Shown here piece by piece: positions 1 through 6,676 of a stretch of DNA of 16,851 bases. The notes beneath the pieces are model-generated. The model made no database searches. It worked only from the letters and a program-made list of their open reading frames with translations, and was not told the origin of the DNA. Origin of the DNA: Candidatus Bipolaricaulota bacterium (GTDB lineage: Bacteria; Bipolaricaulota; Bipolaricaulia; M55B111); NCBI GenBank assembly GCA_018334615.1, contig JAGXLP010000013.1:1-16851 (forward strand), given 5' to 3'. Positions within the stretch are counted from its first letter, which is position 1. Every line of letters begins with the position of its first letter. The translations under genes and the position numbers were made by a program.

Positions 1-196
1 ATCAAAGGGAGAGAGGGATTTCAAAAGGCTGGCTGTGGTCTGTGAGGACGAATACTGTAAACCATGTGGCGCCTGCAGACAGGCGTTGATGGAGCATGCC
101 CCCGACCTTGAAATAATAATGGCGAATACGGACGGTAAATACAAAACGGTAGACCTAAAAGCCCTTCTACCTCATGCTTTTAACCTGGATAAGTAG
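1..196 (+). CDS. cdd: Cytidine deaminase, C-terminal part (5' end outside window)
   Basis: Partial ORF read in the frame starting at base 2 and ending with TAG at 194-196. Cytidine deaminase hydrolyses cytidine and deoxycytidine to uridine and deoxyuridine in the cytoplasm. The diagnostic zinc-binding motif PCGACRQ is encoded at about 62-82, where two cysteines would bind the catalytic zinc. The downstream pattern, an EIIMANTDG strand followed by a hydrophobic LLP segment close to the C-terminus, fits the small homotetrameric family of about 130 residues. The upstream HAE zinc/proton-transfer motif lies outside the window. Its product uridine is a substrate of the pyrimidine-nucleoside phosphorylase encoded at 12044-13348, but the two genes are not in one operon. 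Family assignment is firm; the start cannot be seen. Confidence 0.9.
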   Translation, partial: SKGERDFKRLAVVCEDEYCKPCGACRQALMEHAPDLEIIMANTDGKYKTVDLKALLPHAFNLDK

Positions 197-202
197 AGTT
201 TA

Positions 203-217
203 TTCCGTCTTTCGGAA
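203..217. other. Small hairpin between convergent cdd and zinc-ribbon genes
   Basis: TTCCG at 203-207 and CGGAA at 213-217 form a 5-bp perfect stem with a TCTTT loop between two convergent genes. Neither strand has a proper T-run after it, so calling it a terminator would be a guess. Confidence 0.25.
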
Positions 218-241
218 GCCAGAATCAAACTATCCGAAATT

Positions 242-430
242 TTAGTCTTTTCCTTTGTCTACAACCTCACCACAGTGAGGACAGTAGAACGGATGATCCT
301 CGTAGTACTTACCACAGTGTTTGCATTTGTTGTAATTATCAGACCTTTCCAACCAGAATTTCCTATACAGATAACTCGCAGCAACAGCCATCAAGACCAG
401 AATCAGAACCAGACCAAGTATAAAACCCAT
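242..430 (-). CDS. Small membrane-anchored zinc-ribbon protein, 62 aa
   Basis: A short protein with one N-terminal hydrophobic segment (about residues 3-22), a basic/aromatic junction (YRKFWLERSD), and a zinc ribbon with two CxxC knuckles, CKHC and CPHC, separated by ten residues. This fits a type-I-like anchor with the C-terminal ribbon in the cytoplasm, although orientation cannot be proved. The start is supported by a GAGGAG Shine-Dalgarno six bases before the ATG (plus-strand 437-442). It is transcribed opposite to its neighbours and converges on cdd. Such proteins are common and mostly uncharacterised, and no specific function can be given. The four cysteines in the right spacing and the good ribosome binding site make a real gene likely. 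Confidence 0.75.
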   Translation of the reverse strand: MGFILGLVLILVLMAVAASYLYRKFWLERSDNYNKCKHCGKYYEDHPFYCPHCGEVVDKGKD

Positions 431-484
431 TCATAACTCCTCGGCCCCAAATCATCCTTAGTGGGACGGCAACTCAGTACACTA

Positions 485-513
485 AGTATATGGGGTAAAC
501 CCTCCTGATAAAA
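485..513 (-). promoter_or_regulatory. Candidate sigma-70-type promoter for the zinc-ribbon gene
   Basis: On the minus strand, TTTTAT (plus 508-513), a 17-bp spacer and TATACT (plus 485-490) precede the gene by about 54 bases. The -10 is good and the -35 is weak. The spacer contains a short GGGT-N2-ACCC dyad. Confidence 0.35.
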
Positions 514-634
514 TGAGTAATACCCTTATACACTTTTTCGGCGATTACAAAATAACTAGCGCTTTGTCAATCTTTTTATCAGGTCCCGGTGCGCCTTTCC
601 TTTAACGAAACAAACTAAAACCGAAAACCTTATA

Positions 635-663
635 TTGACTACCAATTCTTGGTAATATATACT
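635..663 (+). promoter_or_regulatory. Strong promoter with a palindromic operator in its spacer
   Basis: TTGACT at 635-640, exactly 17 bp, then TATACT at 658-663: 5/6 matches to each sigma-70/sigma-A consensus hexamer with ideal spacing. The spacer overlaps a perfect dyad, TACCAA-TTC-TTGGTA at 640-654, placed where a repressor would block RNA polymerase. Transcription should start near 670, about nine bases before the ATG of the 66-codon ORF. The promoter is seen directly; the operator role is inferred. Confidence 0.55.
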
Positions 664-678
664 TCATGTGGAGTCTGA

Positions 679-879
679 ATGGCACTATCTTGTGGATGTA
701 CCAAGGTTCTCGGCAACTTAAAAATCTGTTGTCGAATTATTGATCCTTCGTTCGATCGGGGTGATAAATACAAATGCCCGATACTTGCCTCAATACGATC
801 ACACGGAAGGCAGCTGAATTACGGAAAGAGTAACCATAAAACTGATCAACCGTTCCAGTATTTTCAACCAATCAGTTAG
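679..879 (+). CDS. Doubtful small Cys-containing ORF, 66 aa
   Basis: I do not recognise this protein. It is listed only because a strong promoter (635-663) points at it and a GGAG Shine-Dalgarno stands about five bases before the ATG. The translation has five cysteines in its first half (CGC, CC and KCP groups) and no clear hydrophobic or helical domain. The C-terminal half is rich in polar residues and looks low in coding character. The 3' part overlaps a hairpin (840-877). The alternative is a small RNA from the same promoter, with the ORF a chance reading frame. I consider the RNA or no-gene alternative at least as likely as a protein. Confidence 0.22.
   Translation: MALSCGCTKVLGNLKICCRIIDPSFDRGDKYKCPILASIRSHGRQLNYGKSNHKTDQPFQYFQPIS
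840..877. repeat. Inverted repeat (hairpin), 7-bp arms
   Basis: AACTGAT at 840-846 pairs with ATCAGTT at 871-877 across a 24-base loop. It lies about 170 bases after the presumed start of the 635-663 promoter, so it could end or stabilise a short transcript. No T-run follows. Confidence 0.3.
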
Positions 880-950
880 GCAGCCGCCAGGTCCAATTAC
901 GTAAGTGCTCACGATTAGAAGCAGGATTATCTTTTGTTTCGGCGGTGAAC

Positions 951-979
951 TGTTAAGAACGGCTGGATTTAGGTACAAT
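951..979 (+). promoter_or_regulatory. Candidate promoter of the DUF177-ruvC-polA operon
   Basis: TACAAT at 974-979 is a good -10 element. The -35 region around 951-956 (TGTTAA) is poor. Transcription would start near 986, leaving a leader of about 19 bases with the GGAGGAG site (992-998) six bases before the DUF177 ATG. Confidence 0.35.
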
Positions 980-1004
980 TGACCCTCACCTGGAGGAGAT
1001 CTCA

Positions 1005-1538
1005 ATGGAACTAAGTTTAAACAAATTAAAAAGCAAAGAAGGACAATTTGTCTCGATTGACGAGCGCACCTCTCTCGACACCATAAGCTTTCACGAGGAC
1101 AAACTTGAAGTCATAGACGATCTGACCGTCACGGGGGGAGCAATCTTCACCGCGGAAGAAGAGGTTATAAACCTCTCCCTCGATTTTGAAACTACAATCA
1201 TTGAACGTTGCCGAAGGTGTCTGGAGCCGATCGAGACAAGAATAGATAGGCACGAAGAGATCGAATTCCGTCCCGATATGGAATACGAAGTGAAAAGCGA
1301 AGGGGACCTTTCCGTATACCGGTACGAAAGCGGGAGCGGGAAGATCGATCTTTTGCCATATATAATCCGTTTCCTGAAGCTTGACCTGGAACCATATCCT
1401 CTATGTAAAGAAGATTGCAAAGGCCTATGTCCGAAATGCGGAGTAAACTTGAATAAACAAAAGGACCACTCCTGTGAAACGGAAGAGGAAGGGGAAGCAA
1501 AAGACCCACGGATGGAAAAGCTGGCTGAATTACTGTGA
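1005..1538 (+). CDS. YceD/DUF177 family protein
   Basis: A 177-residue member of the YceD/DUF177 family. In several bacteria this family is linked to 23S rRNA maturation and its gene usually lies just before rpmF (ribosomal protein L32). Visible signatures are the central CRRCLEPI motif (C69, C72) and the C-terminal cysteine cluster CKEDCKGLCPKCG (C134, C138, C142, C145) followed by a further Cys at 157, which suggests metal binding. The N-terminal half is beta-rich and acidic, as usual. The start has an ideal GGAGGAG site. Here the next gene is ruvC, not rpmF, and the stop overlaps the ruvC start by four bases (GTGA). Family assignment is secure; its function in this organism is inferred from relatives. 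Confidence 0.85.
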   Translation: MELSLNKLKSKEGQFVSIDERTSLDTISFHEDKLEVIDDLTVTGGAIFTAEEEVINLSLDFETTIIERCRRCLEPIETRIDRHEEIEFRPDMEYEVKSEGDLSVYRYESGSGKIDLLPYIIRFLKLDLEPYPLCKEDCKGLCPKCGVNLNKQKDHSCETEEEGEAKDPRMEKLAELL

Positions 1539-2050
1539 AAGAATCGGAAGTCATCCTTGGAATAGATCCCGGACTCGCAACTTGTGGCTACGCCATAGTT
1601 GAATCTACGGGCCAAAGGACGTTCCAGCTTAAGGAAAGTGGGGCAATTCGTACCTCGTCTGACGAACCCATGGATGTCAGGCTTGAGTCGATTTATTCGG
1701 AAACCGGTGAACTTGTTAGTAAATACGAACCGGAGCTGGTCGCCGTTGAGAGGATATTTTTTAGCAATAACCAGAAAACGGCGGTACTGGTAGCTCAGGC
1801 ACGCGGGGTAATAATCCTTGCCGCCTCCGGACGAGAAGTGGTCAGTTATTCACCACTCGAGATCAAAAAGACAATCACCGGGTATGGAAAAGCCAATAAA
1901 AAACAGGTTCAGACGATGGTTCAACGATTACTCGGGTTGAACGAACTTCCCTCTCCGGCCGATGCCGCTGATGCCATAGGTGTCTCCCTTTGCTGTGGCC
2001 TCGACGCTAAGTCGGCCGTGAACCAGCAGTGGGAGGAAGCAACAAAATGA
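1535..2050 (+). CDS. ruvC: Crossover junction endodeoxyribonuclease RuvC
   Basis: RuvC cuts Holliday junctions symmetrically to resolve recombination intermediates. At 171 residues it has normal length. The four acidic catalytic positions are visible: D11 in LGIDPG, E72 in VAVERIFF, and D143/D146 in PADAADAIGV. The FFSNN..T.....QARGV segment and the basic GYGKANKKQVQ stretch also match the family. The GTG start overlaps the DUF177 stop as GTGA, and the stop overlaps the polA ATG as ATGA, so translation is probably coupled along the operon. The usual partners ruvA and ruvB are not adjacent, so branch-migration genes must be elsewhere. Confidence 0.92.
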   Translation: MKESEVILGIDPGLATCGYAIVESTGQRTFQLKESGAIRTSSDEPMDVRLESIYSETGELVSKYEPELVAVERIFFSNNQKTAVLVAQARGVIILAASGREVVSYSPLEIKKTITGYGKANKKQVQTMVQRLLGLNELPSPADAADAIGVSLCCGLDAKSAVNQQWEEATK

Positions 2051-4725
2051 CCCTCATACCGGAAGAGCGTGAAGAAGACAGACTCCTGCTTATTGACGGT
2101 CACGCGATAATGTACAGATCTTTCTACGCTATCCGGGGGCTAGCGACCAGCAGCGGCTTCCCCACGAACGCAATATACGGTTTTTTACAATCCCTCGAGA
2201 AAGTCTTAGAAGAGTTTCCGTCGTCTTACGTGGTACTGGCTATGGACTCTAAAGGAAAAACCGTCCGCCACGAGGAGTTTGCAGAATATAAGGCCAACCG
2301 CCCTGAGATGCCTGAGGAACTCGCTCGGCAGATTCCTAAAATCGAGGATATCACCAGAAGCCTCGGTTACAGGGTTGTCAGGAAGGAAGGTTACGAGGCG
2401 GATGACGTAATAGCCAAGCTGGCAAATCTCGCAAGGAATTCAGGAATGGAGACTCTCATATTTACCGGTGACAAAGATCTGGCTCAGCTGGTAGATGATA
2501 CCGTTAAGCTTGTCGATACTGGGAACCGCAACGAGCTCGAAGTAATGGACTCCGACGGGGTTAGGGAAAAGTATGGCGTCCCTCCGGAGAAGATCAGGGA
2601 CTTTCTCGCACTTACCGGTGATACCTCGGACAATATACCCGGCGTGCCTCAGGTCGGGGAAGTTCGGGCCCAGAAATTGCTTTCACGGTTTGATTCTCTG
2701 GAGGATATTCTGGAGCGAATGGAAGAAGTTGAATCTACCCGGGTAAAGAACAATCTAATCAAGCACGGCGAGAAAGCCAAACAAGGAAAACACCTGGTAC
2801 AACTTCGGGAAGATTTCGAGCTTGAGCACGATTTTGAAGACCTCAAAACCCGCCCACCGGATCTCACGAGAGTCCAGGAACTTTTTAAGGAACTGGAGCT
2901 CGCGTCTTTTCTCGAGGACCTGGGTGACGAAGATACCGAAATCTCCTGGCAGCTGGTAAATACTACAGAAAAGCTGAATTCACTGATAGCGGAGCTGGAA
3001 TCCCGGGGCGAATTTGCTTTTGATATAGAGACAGACGATCTCGATCCTATAGAGGCGAATCCAGTTGGAATTTCTTTCGCCCTGAACGAGGAGTTCGGTT
3101 TCTACGTCCCGCTAAGTCACCGCGACGTCGACACTCTTCCTGAGTCCACCGTTTTAGAAAAACTTAAACCGCTATTCGAGGATTCGGAGCTCGGAAAAAT
3201 CGGCCAAAACCTTAAGTTTGACGGATTGGTTCTGAAAAAAGCCGGTGTCGACCTTTCCGGAGTTACCTTTGACTCAATGATAGCCTCATACCTGTTGAAA
3301 CCGACAAAACGTCAGCACAACCTCAAGGAAATAGTTCGGACATATCTTGGTAGAGAAGTAGGGGAGTTTGGTGACCTATTTTCTCAGGGAGAAGAAAAGG
3401 ACTTCCGAAACCTGCCCATGGACGAAGCCGCTCCCTACGCCGCAGGGGATGCCACAATTATCTGGGCGCTTAAAGATCGGCTTGAAGAAAAGCTTGAGGA
3501 AAGAAATCAGACTGACCTCTTTAAGAAGCTGGAACTTCCACTGATCAAGGTGCTCCGAGATATGGAATACCACGGAATAAAGCTGGATAGGGACAGGCTG
3601 GCCGAAGGTGAGGAAAGTTTACGGAGAAGACTCGACTCCCTTAGAGATGAAATTAATGATCTTGCGGGCGAGAAGCTGAACCCCAATTCCCCGAAGCAAG
3701 TAAGAAAGATACTGTTTGAAAAGCTGGACCTGCCGGTTATTGAAAGGACCAAAACCGGCCCGTCCACGAACGCCAGGGTTCTGGACGAACTATCGGACAA
3801 GCACCCGCTACCCGAGAAAATAATCGAGTTCAGGGAACTCAGCAAACTCCTGAATACCTATGTGGAAACTTTACCCGAGAAGATAAACCCCAGAACGGGG
3901 AGGATTCATACGTCTTTCAATCAAACCGCTACGGCAACCGGTCGTTTATCGTCTTCAGATCCCAATCTTCAGAATATTCCCAAAAATTCCCAGCTTGGTA
4001 GTGAGTTGAGGAAGGCATTTGTTGCACCGGAAGGGACGCTGCTGGTTGGGGCCGATTACTCTCAGATCGAACTGAGAATACTGGCCCATCTTTCCGAAGA
4101 CGAAGAGTTGACCAGAACGTTTGAGCGGGGTGAAGATCTTCACACAAAGACGGCCGCTGAGATCTTTGACGTCGACCCCTCAGAGGTTGACGGAGAGATG
4201 CGAGATAGGGCGAAACGGGTAAACTTCGGGATCGTCTATGGGATTACGGAATACGGTTTGTCGCGGGATCTAGGGATTTCAAAGGAAGAGGGGAAAAAGT
4301 ACATAGACCGGTTCTTCGACCTTTATCCCAAAACGAAGAAGTTCATCAATCACCTAATTGATCTGGCGGAAAAGAATCACTACGCGGCGACAATATTTAA
4401 TCGGCGAAGATATCTCCCAAATATCAACAGCAAAAACTGGCAACGAAGAAACTTTGACCGGCGGAACGCTATAAATACTCCGATCCAGGGGAGCGCAGCT
4501 GACCTAATGAAGGTGGCTATGATCGACGTAAAAGAAGCTATTGACGAGTGCTATCTGCCCGGAAAGTTGCTTCTCCAGATTCACGACGAGTTGATTATGG
4601 AAGTCCCCGAGGGAGATGTCGAGGAGGTAAGAACCAGGCTCACCGAAATTATGGAGAATAGTTTAAAACTCAAATTACCTTTAAAGGTTGACCTTGAGGC
4701 CGGGAAGGATTGGGGCAAGCTCTAA
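2047..4725 (+). CDS. polA: DNA polymerase I (5' exonuclease, proofreading and polymerase domains)
   Basis: DNA polymerase I fills gaps, removes Okazaki-fragment RNA primers and serves in repair. Three domains are seen in 892 residues. The N-terminal 5'-3' exonuclease (about 1-300) has LLLIDGHA, EADDV, TGDKDL and GDTSDNIPGVPQVG. The 3'-5' exonuclease (about 310-500) keeps all DEDDy residues: D326 and E328 in FDIETDD, D392 in GQNLKFDG, and Y464/D468 in YAAGDATI, so proofreading is probably active, unlike in some Gram-positive PolA proteins. The polymerase domain has motif A DYSQIELR (D670), motif B RDRAKRVNFGIVYG (K723, F727) and motif C QIHDEL (D847). An in-frame GTG at 2029 exists, but the ATG at 2047 is preferred because GGGAGGA (2031-2037) lies ten bases before it and it forms an ATGA overlap with ruvC. 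Confidence 0.95.
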   Translation: MTLIPEEREEDRLLLIDGHAIMYRSFYAIRGLATSSGFPTNAIYGFLQSLEKVLEEFPSSYVVLAMDSKGKTVRHEEFAEYKANRPEMPEELARQIPKIEDITRSLGYRVVRKEGYEADDVIAKLANLARNSGMETLIFTGDKDLAQLVDDTVKLVDTGNRNELEVMDSDGVREKYGVPPEKIRDFLALTGDTSDNIPGVPQVGEVRAQKLLSRFDSLEDILERMEEVESTRVKNNLIKHGEKAKQGKHLVQLREDFELEHDFEDLKTRPPDLTRVQELFKELELASFLEDLGDEDTEISWQLVNTTEKLNSLIAELESRGEFAFDIETDDLDPIEANPVGISFALNEEFGFYVPLSHRDVDTLPESTVLEKLKPLFEDSELGKIGQNLKFDGLVLKKAGVDLSGVTFDSMIASYLLKPTKRQHNLKEIVRTYLGREVGEFGDLFSQGEEKDFRNLPMDEAAPYAAGDATIIWALKDRLEEKLEERNQTDLFKKLELPLIKVLRDMEYHGIKLDRDRLAEGEESLRRRLDSLRDEINDLAGEKLNPNSPKQVRKILFEKLDLPVIERTKTGPSTNARVLDELSDKHPLPEKIIEFRELSKLLNTYVETLPEKINPRTGRIHTSFNQTATATGRLSSSDPNLQNIPKNSQLGSELRKAFVAPEGTLLVGADYSQIELRILAHLSEDEELTRTFERGEDLHTKTAAEIFDVDPSEVDGEMRDRAKRVNFGIVYGITEYGLSRDLGISKEEGKKYIDRFFDLYPKTKKFINHLIDLAEKNHYAATIFNRRRYLPNINSKNWQRRNFDRRNAINTPIQGSAADLMKVAMIDVKEAIDECYLPGKLLLQIHDELIMEVPEGDVEEVRTRLTEIMENSLKLKLPLKVDLEAGKDWGKL

Positions 4726-4820
4726 ATTCTCATTCTCTCCTAAGCCTTTATCCAATCTAAGCCAAATCGTTCCAGGAATAACCCTAAGGTATGTAAATAG
4801 GTTTTTTACCCGGGTTAAAG

Positions 4821-4840
4821 AGCCAAAACTAGCCAAAATT
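4821..4840 (+). repeat. Tandem direct repeat AGCCAAAA, 10-bp phase
   Basis: AGCCAAAACT is followed directly by AGCCAAAATT, so an AGCCAAAA unit repeats exactly one helical turn apart. A related GCCAAAT lies just upstream, near 4761. This could be two protein contacts on one DNA face, or chance in A-rich sequence. Confidence 0.35.
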
Positions 4841-4885
4841 ACCCAACCTGGGTTTACCAAAGTTAACCACGCCTTTTTTCCGGAG

Positions 4886-4920
4886 AGGGCTTTACCAACT
4901 TCAAAAATTGAGAGAGCCCT
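4886..4920 (+). terminator. Candidate terminator hairpin after polA
   Basis: AGGGCT at 4886-4891 pairs with AGCCCT at 4915-4920, with additional inner pairs including CAA/TTG. It is followed by TATTTAG, a weak T-run. It lies about 160 bases after the polA stop, so it could end the DUF177-ruvC-polA transcript. Confidence is limited by the short stem and poor T-run. Confidence 0.35.
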
Positions 4921-4984
4921 TATTTAGCTTCCCATGAATTCCGTTAGATGGGGAATTACGGCCTATCCGGTAAATAATCAATAA

Positions 4985-5060
4985 TGGCTGGTGGGGTTAA
5001 AGCCCCGCTCTGAGGGAACGTTGGCATGTTGGAATTCACGAATCACCAGCCAATTGGTGA
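4985..5060 (+). promoter_or_regulatory. Two competing hairpins in the dnaA upstream region
   Basis: TGGCTGGTG (4985-4993) is complementary over nine bases to CACCAGCCA (5044-5052). The same right arm can instead form TCACCA-GCCAAT-TGGTGA (5043-5060), a six-bp hairpin, so the two structures exclude each other. The first loop also holds GGGG-TTAAAG-CCCC (4993-5006). This arrangement resembles an attenuator switch, but no ligand-binding class was recognised and no terminator follows. If the region is not transcribed, it may be a DNA-level structure. Confidence 0.4.
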
Positions 5061-5171
5061 CTCGCCTACCTGAGTTATTGTTGGTTTGGTCAACCTCCCC
5101 GTGTAAGGAAGCTTCGGTTAGAAATGGAGTTATATGCCCCTATAAATGGATGATACACGGTTAGCTTAAGC

Positions 5172-5189
5172 TTACAAAGTGGTTTGTAA
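5172..5189. promoter_or_regulatory. Perfect 7+7 bp dyad upstream of dnaA
   Basis: TTACAAA, GTGG, TTTGTAA form a perfect dyad 45 bases before the dnaA ATG. It could be a repressor operator, or an RNA hairpin placed just before the GGGGAG site at 5192-5197. I do not recognise it as a known regulator box; it does not match DnaA, Rex, Fur or NrdR consensus sequences as I know them. Confidence 0.45.
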
Positions 5190-5204
5190 ACGGGGAGCAA
5201 AAAA

Positions 5205-5216
5205 ATGTATTATTAA
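5205..5216 (+). CDS. Three-codon upstream ORF (MYY) before dnaA
   Basis: ATG TAT TAT TAA with GGGGAG (5192-5197) seven bases ahead, which is the only good Shine-Dalgarno in the dnaA leader. The dnaA ATG, 18 bases after this stop, has none. Ribosomes could start here, stop and restart at dnaA, giving translational control. A minigene this short can occur by chance, so the function is inferred. Confidence 0.3.
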   Translation: MYY

Positions 5217-5233
5217 TTTCCGGGATATATAAT

Positions 5234-6676
5234 ATGAATGATAAAACAATTTCTCTTTGGCGGGAAGTCAAAAAAAATCTAAAAAAGGAGCTACCGGAGG
5301 CAAGTTTCGAGACGTGGGTGGGTAACCTAGAGTTGCTTAACCTTCAGGACGGACGGTTGGAACTGGCAGCTCCCAGTGGGTTTATTAAACGAGGCCTCGA
5401 AGAACGCTACCTGGACTTGATTGAGTCCAAGGTAAGCGAACTAACCGGGGAGGATAAGAGCATTGCTATCAGGGTGGACGGGTCCTGTGGTGATGATATT
5501 TCTCCCAATGGCCATAGCCAGAGAGATGAACGTCAGTCTCCCTCAGTCAGCCAGGAGAATTCCTCTCAGGGTGATCCGCCCTCGCCCCCCCAGCAACAAA
5601 TAAGCTCTACTCGGACTAACTCCAAGGGAGGTAGAAGAAAAGGCCAAATAGCATTAAATAGGGAGTATACCTTTAATTCCTTTGTCCAAAGTAAAAGTAA
5701 CCAGCTTGCGACTGCTGCGAGTAAGGCGGTTGCTGAAGCTCCCGCCGATTCCTACAACCCTCTTTTTCTCTACTCGAATGTCGGTTTGGGAAAAACCCAT
5801 TTGCTCCACGCAATTGGGAACTATCTCACCGAGGAGGATCCAGAAGGAGATATTGTTTATACCACCTCTGAAAGGTTTGCTATTGAGATGATTCATGCAA
5901 TCAGACAAAACGAAACTGACAAATTTAGGGAAAAGTACCGCACTGTGAAGGCCTTCTTGCTGGACGATGTCCAATTTCTGGAGAACAAAGAGGGTACTCA
6001 GGAGGAGCTATTTCACACATTCAATGAGCTATACGGGAACGGGAAGCAGATAGTGCTAACTTCCGATCGTCCACCACAGGAGTTTTCCGATCTTCAGGAT
6101 CGGCTGGTATCCAGGTTTAGATGGGGACTGGTTGCCGATATTCAACCGCCGAACTTTGAGACCAGGATGGCAATATTAAGGAAGAAGGCGACCCAGAAGG
6201 GGTTGAAAGTGGATGATAGAGTTTTGGAACTAATTGCGACCAGGGTTTCGACGAACGTCCGTGCTCTCGAAGGTGCGTTAATCAAGGCCATCGCCCATGC
6301 CGACCTTGCAGGTGGGGGGTTAAAACTCGAAGAAGTTCGAGATTTACTACCGGAGGAAACAGAGGAAGAGCGGAATCTGACGGTCTCCGCTGTTAAAGAA
6401 ACGGTCGCGGAAAATTACGATCTTCCTCTGGCGGAAATTGAAGGGAAAAGCAGAAAAAAGGAAATTGCTCGTGCCCGTCATATAGCCGTCTACCTTGCAC
6501 GCGAGCTGACGGATAGCTCGTTTCCGATCCTGGGAAAGAAGTTTGGCGACCGGGATCACAGCACGATCATGCATTCCTACAACAAAATTAAAAAAATGAT
6601 CAAAGAAACCCCCCTGCTATTTGAGGAAATTAAGGAATTAAAGGACGAACTAAAGTCCACTTACGATCACGTTTGA
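5234..6676 (+). CDS. dnaA: Chromosomal replication initiator protein DnaA
   Basis: DnaA binds origin DNA and opens it with ATP. All four domains are seen in 480 residues: domain I (1-80, SFETWVGNLE), a Ser/Pro/Gln-rich linker (about 85-140), the AAA+ domain III (about 145-365) and the DNA-binding domain IV with DHSTIMHSYNKI at 441-452. The AAA+ core has Walker B FLLDDVQF (D244, D245), sensor-1 LTSDRP (276-278), DRLVSRFRWGL and sensor-2 NVRALEGAL (R343). The Walker A motif is SNVGLGKT (181-188), where most DnaA proteins have GGVGLGKT, so the first glycine is lost while GKT remains. No Shine-Dalgarno precedes the ATG, and TATAAT (5228-5233) abuts it; no other start codon lies in frame upstream before a stop. 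dnaN is not adjacent, so this may be a relocated sole copy or a second dnaA. Confidence 0.93.
   Translation: MNDKTISLWREVKKNLKKELPEASFETWVGNLELLNLQDGRLELAAPSGFIKRGLEERYLDLIESKVSELTGEDKSIAIRVDGSCGDDISPNGHSQRDERQSPSVSQENSSQGDPPSPPQQQISSTRTNSKGGRRKGQIALNREYTFNSFVQSKSNQLATAASKAVAEAPADSYNPLFLYSNVGLGKTHLLHAIGNYLTEEDPEGDIVYTTSERFAIEMIHAIRQNETDKFREKYRTVKAFLLDDVQFLENKEGTQEELFHTFNELYGNGKQIVLTSDRPPQEFSDLQDRLVSRFRWGLVADIQPPNFETRMAILRKKATQKGLKVDDRVLELIATRVSTNVRALEGALIKAIAHADLAGGGLKLEEVRDLLPEETEEERNLTVSAVKETVAENYDLPLAEIEGKSRKKEIARARHIAVYLARELTDSSFPILGKKFGDRDHSTIMHSYNKIKKMIKETPLLFEEIKELKDELKSTYDHV

Larger units (their letters stand above)
431..1004. other. Intergenic region, largely non-coding
   Basis: This 574-bp stretch separates a leftward gene from a rightward operon. 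It holds a leftward promoter (485-513), a strong rightward promoter with a dyad in its spacer (635-663), a doubtful 66-codon ORF (679-879), a 7-bp stem hairpin (840-877) and the likely promoter of the DUF177 operon (ending at 979). A single near-DnaA-box, TTATACACT, lies near 524-532. There is no cluster of such boxes. Nothing else in it could be assigned. Confidence 0.6.
4726..5233. other. Structured intergenic region between polA and dnaA
   Basis: 508 bp with no credible gene. It contains a terminator-like hairpin (4886-4920), a direct 10-bp-phased repeat (4821-4840), a small CCCAT/ATGGG hairpin (4931-4953), two mutually exclusive hairpins (4985-5060), a 7+7 bp dyad (5172-5189) and a three-codon ORF (5205-5216). 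I looked for an origin of replication: isolated near-matches to the DnaA box (TTATCCAAT in 4748-4756, GATACACGG at 5152-5160) are present, but no cluster of TTATNCACA sites. An origin is therefore not supported. Confidence 0.6.

Noticed and set aside
799..1005. 68-codon minus-strand ORF upstream of the DUF177 operon
   Set aside because: It overlaps the operon promoter and the DUF177 ribosome site, and its translation shows no domain.
4688..4927. 79-codon plus-strand ORF overlapping the polA end
   Set aside because: It begins inside polA, has no ribosome site and no recognisable domain; the rest lies in a hairpin-rich intergenic region.
4726..5233. Chromosomal origin upstream of dnaA
   Set aside because: Only isolated, imperfect DnaA-box matches were found and no clustered TTATNCACA sites; structure alone is not enough.
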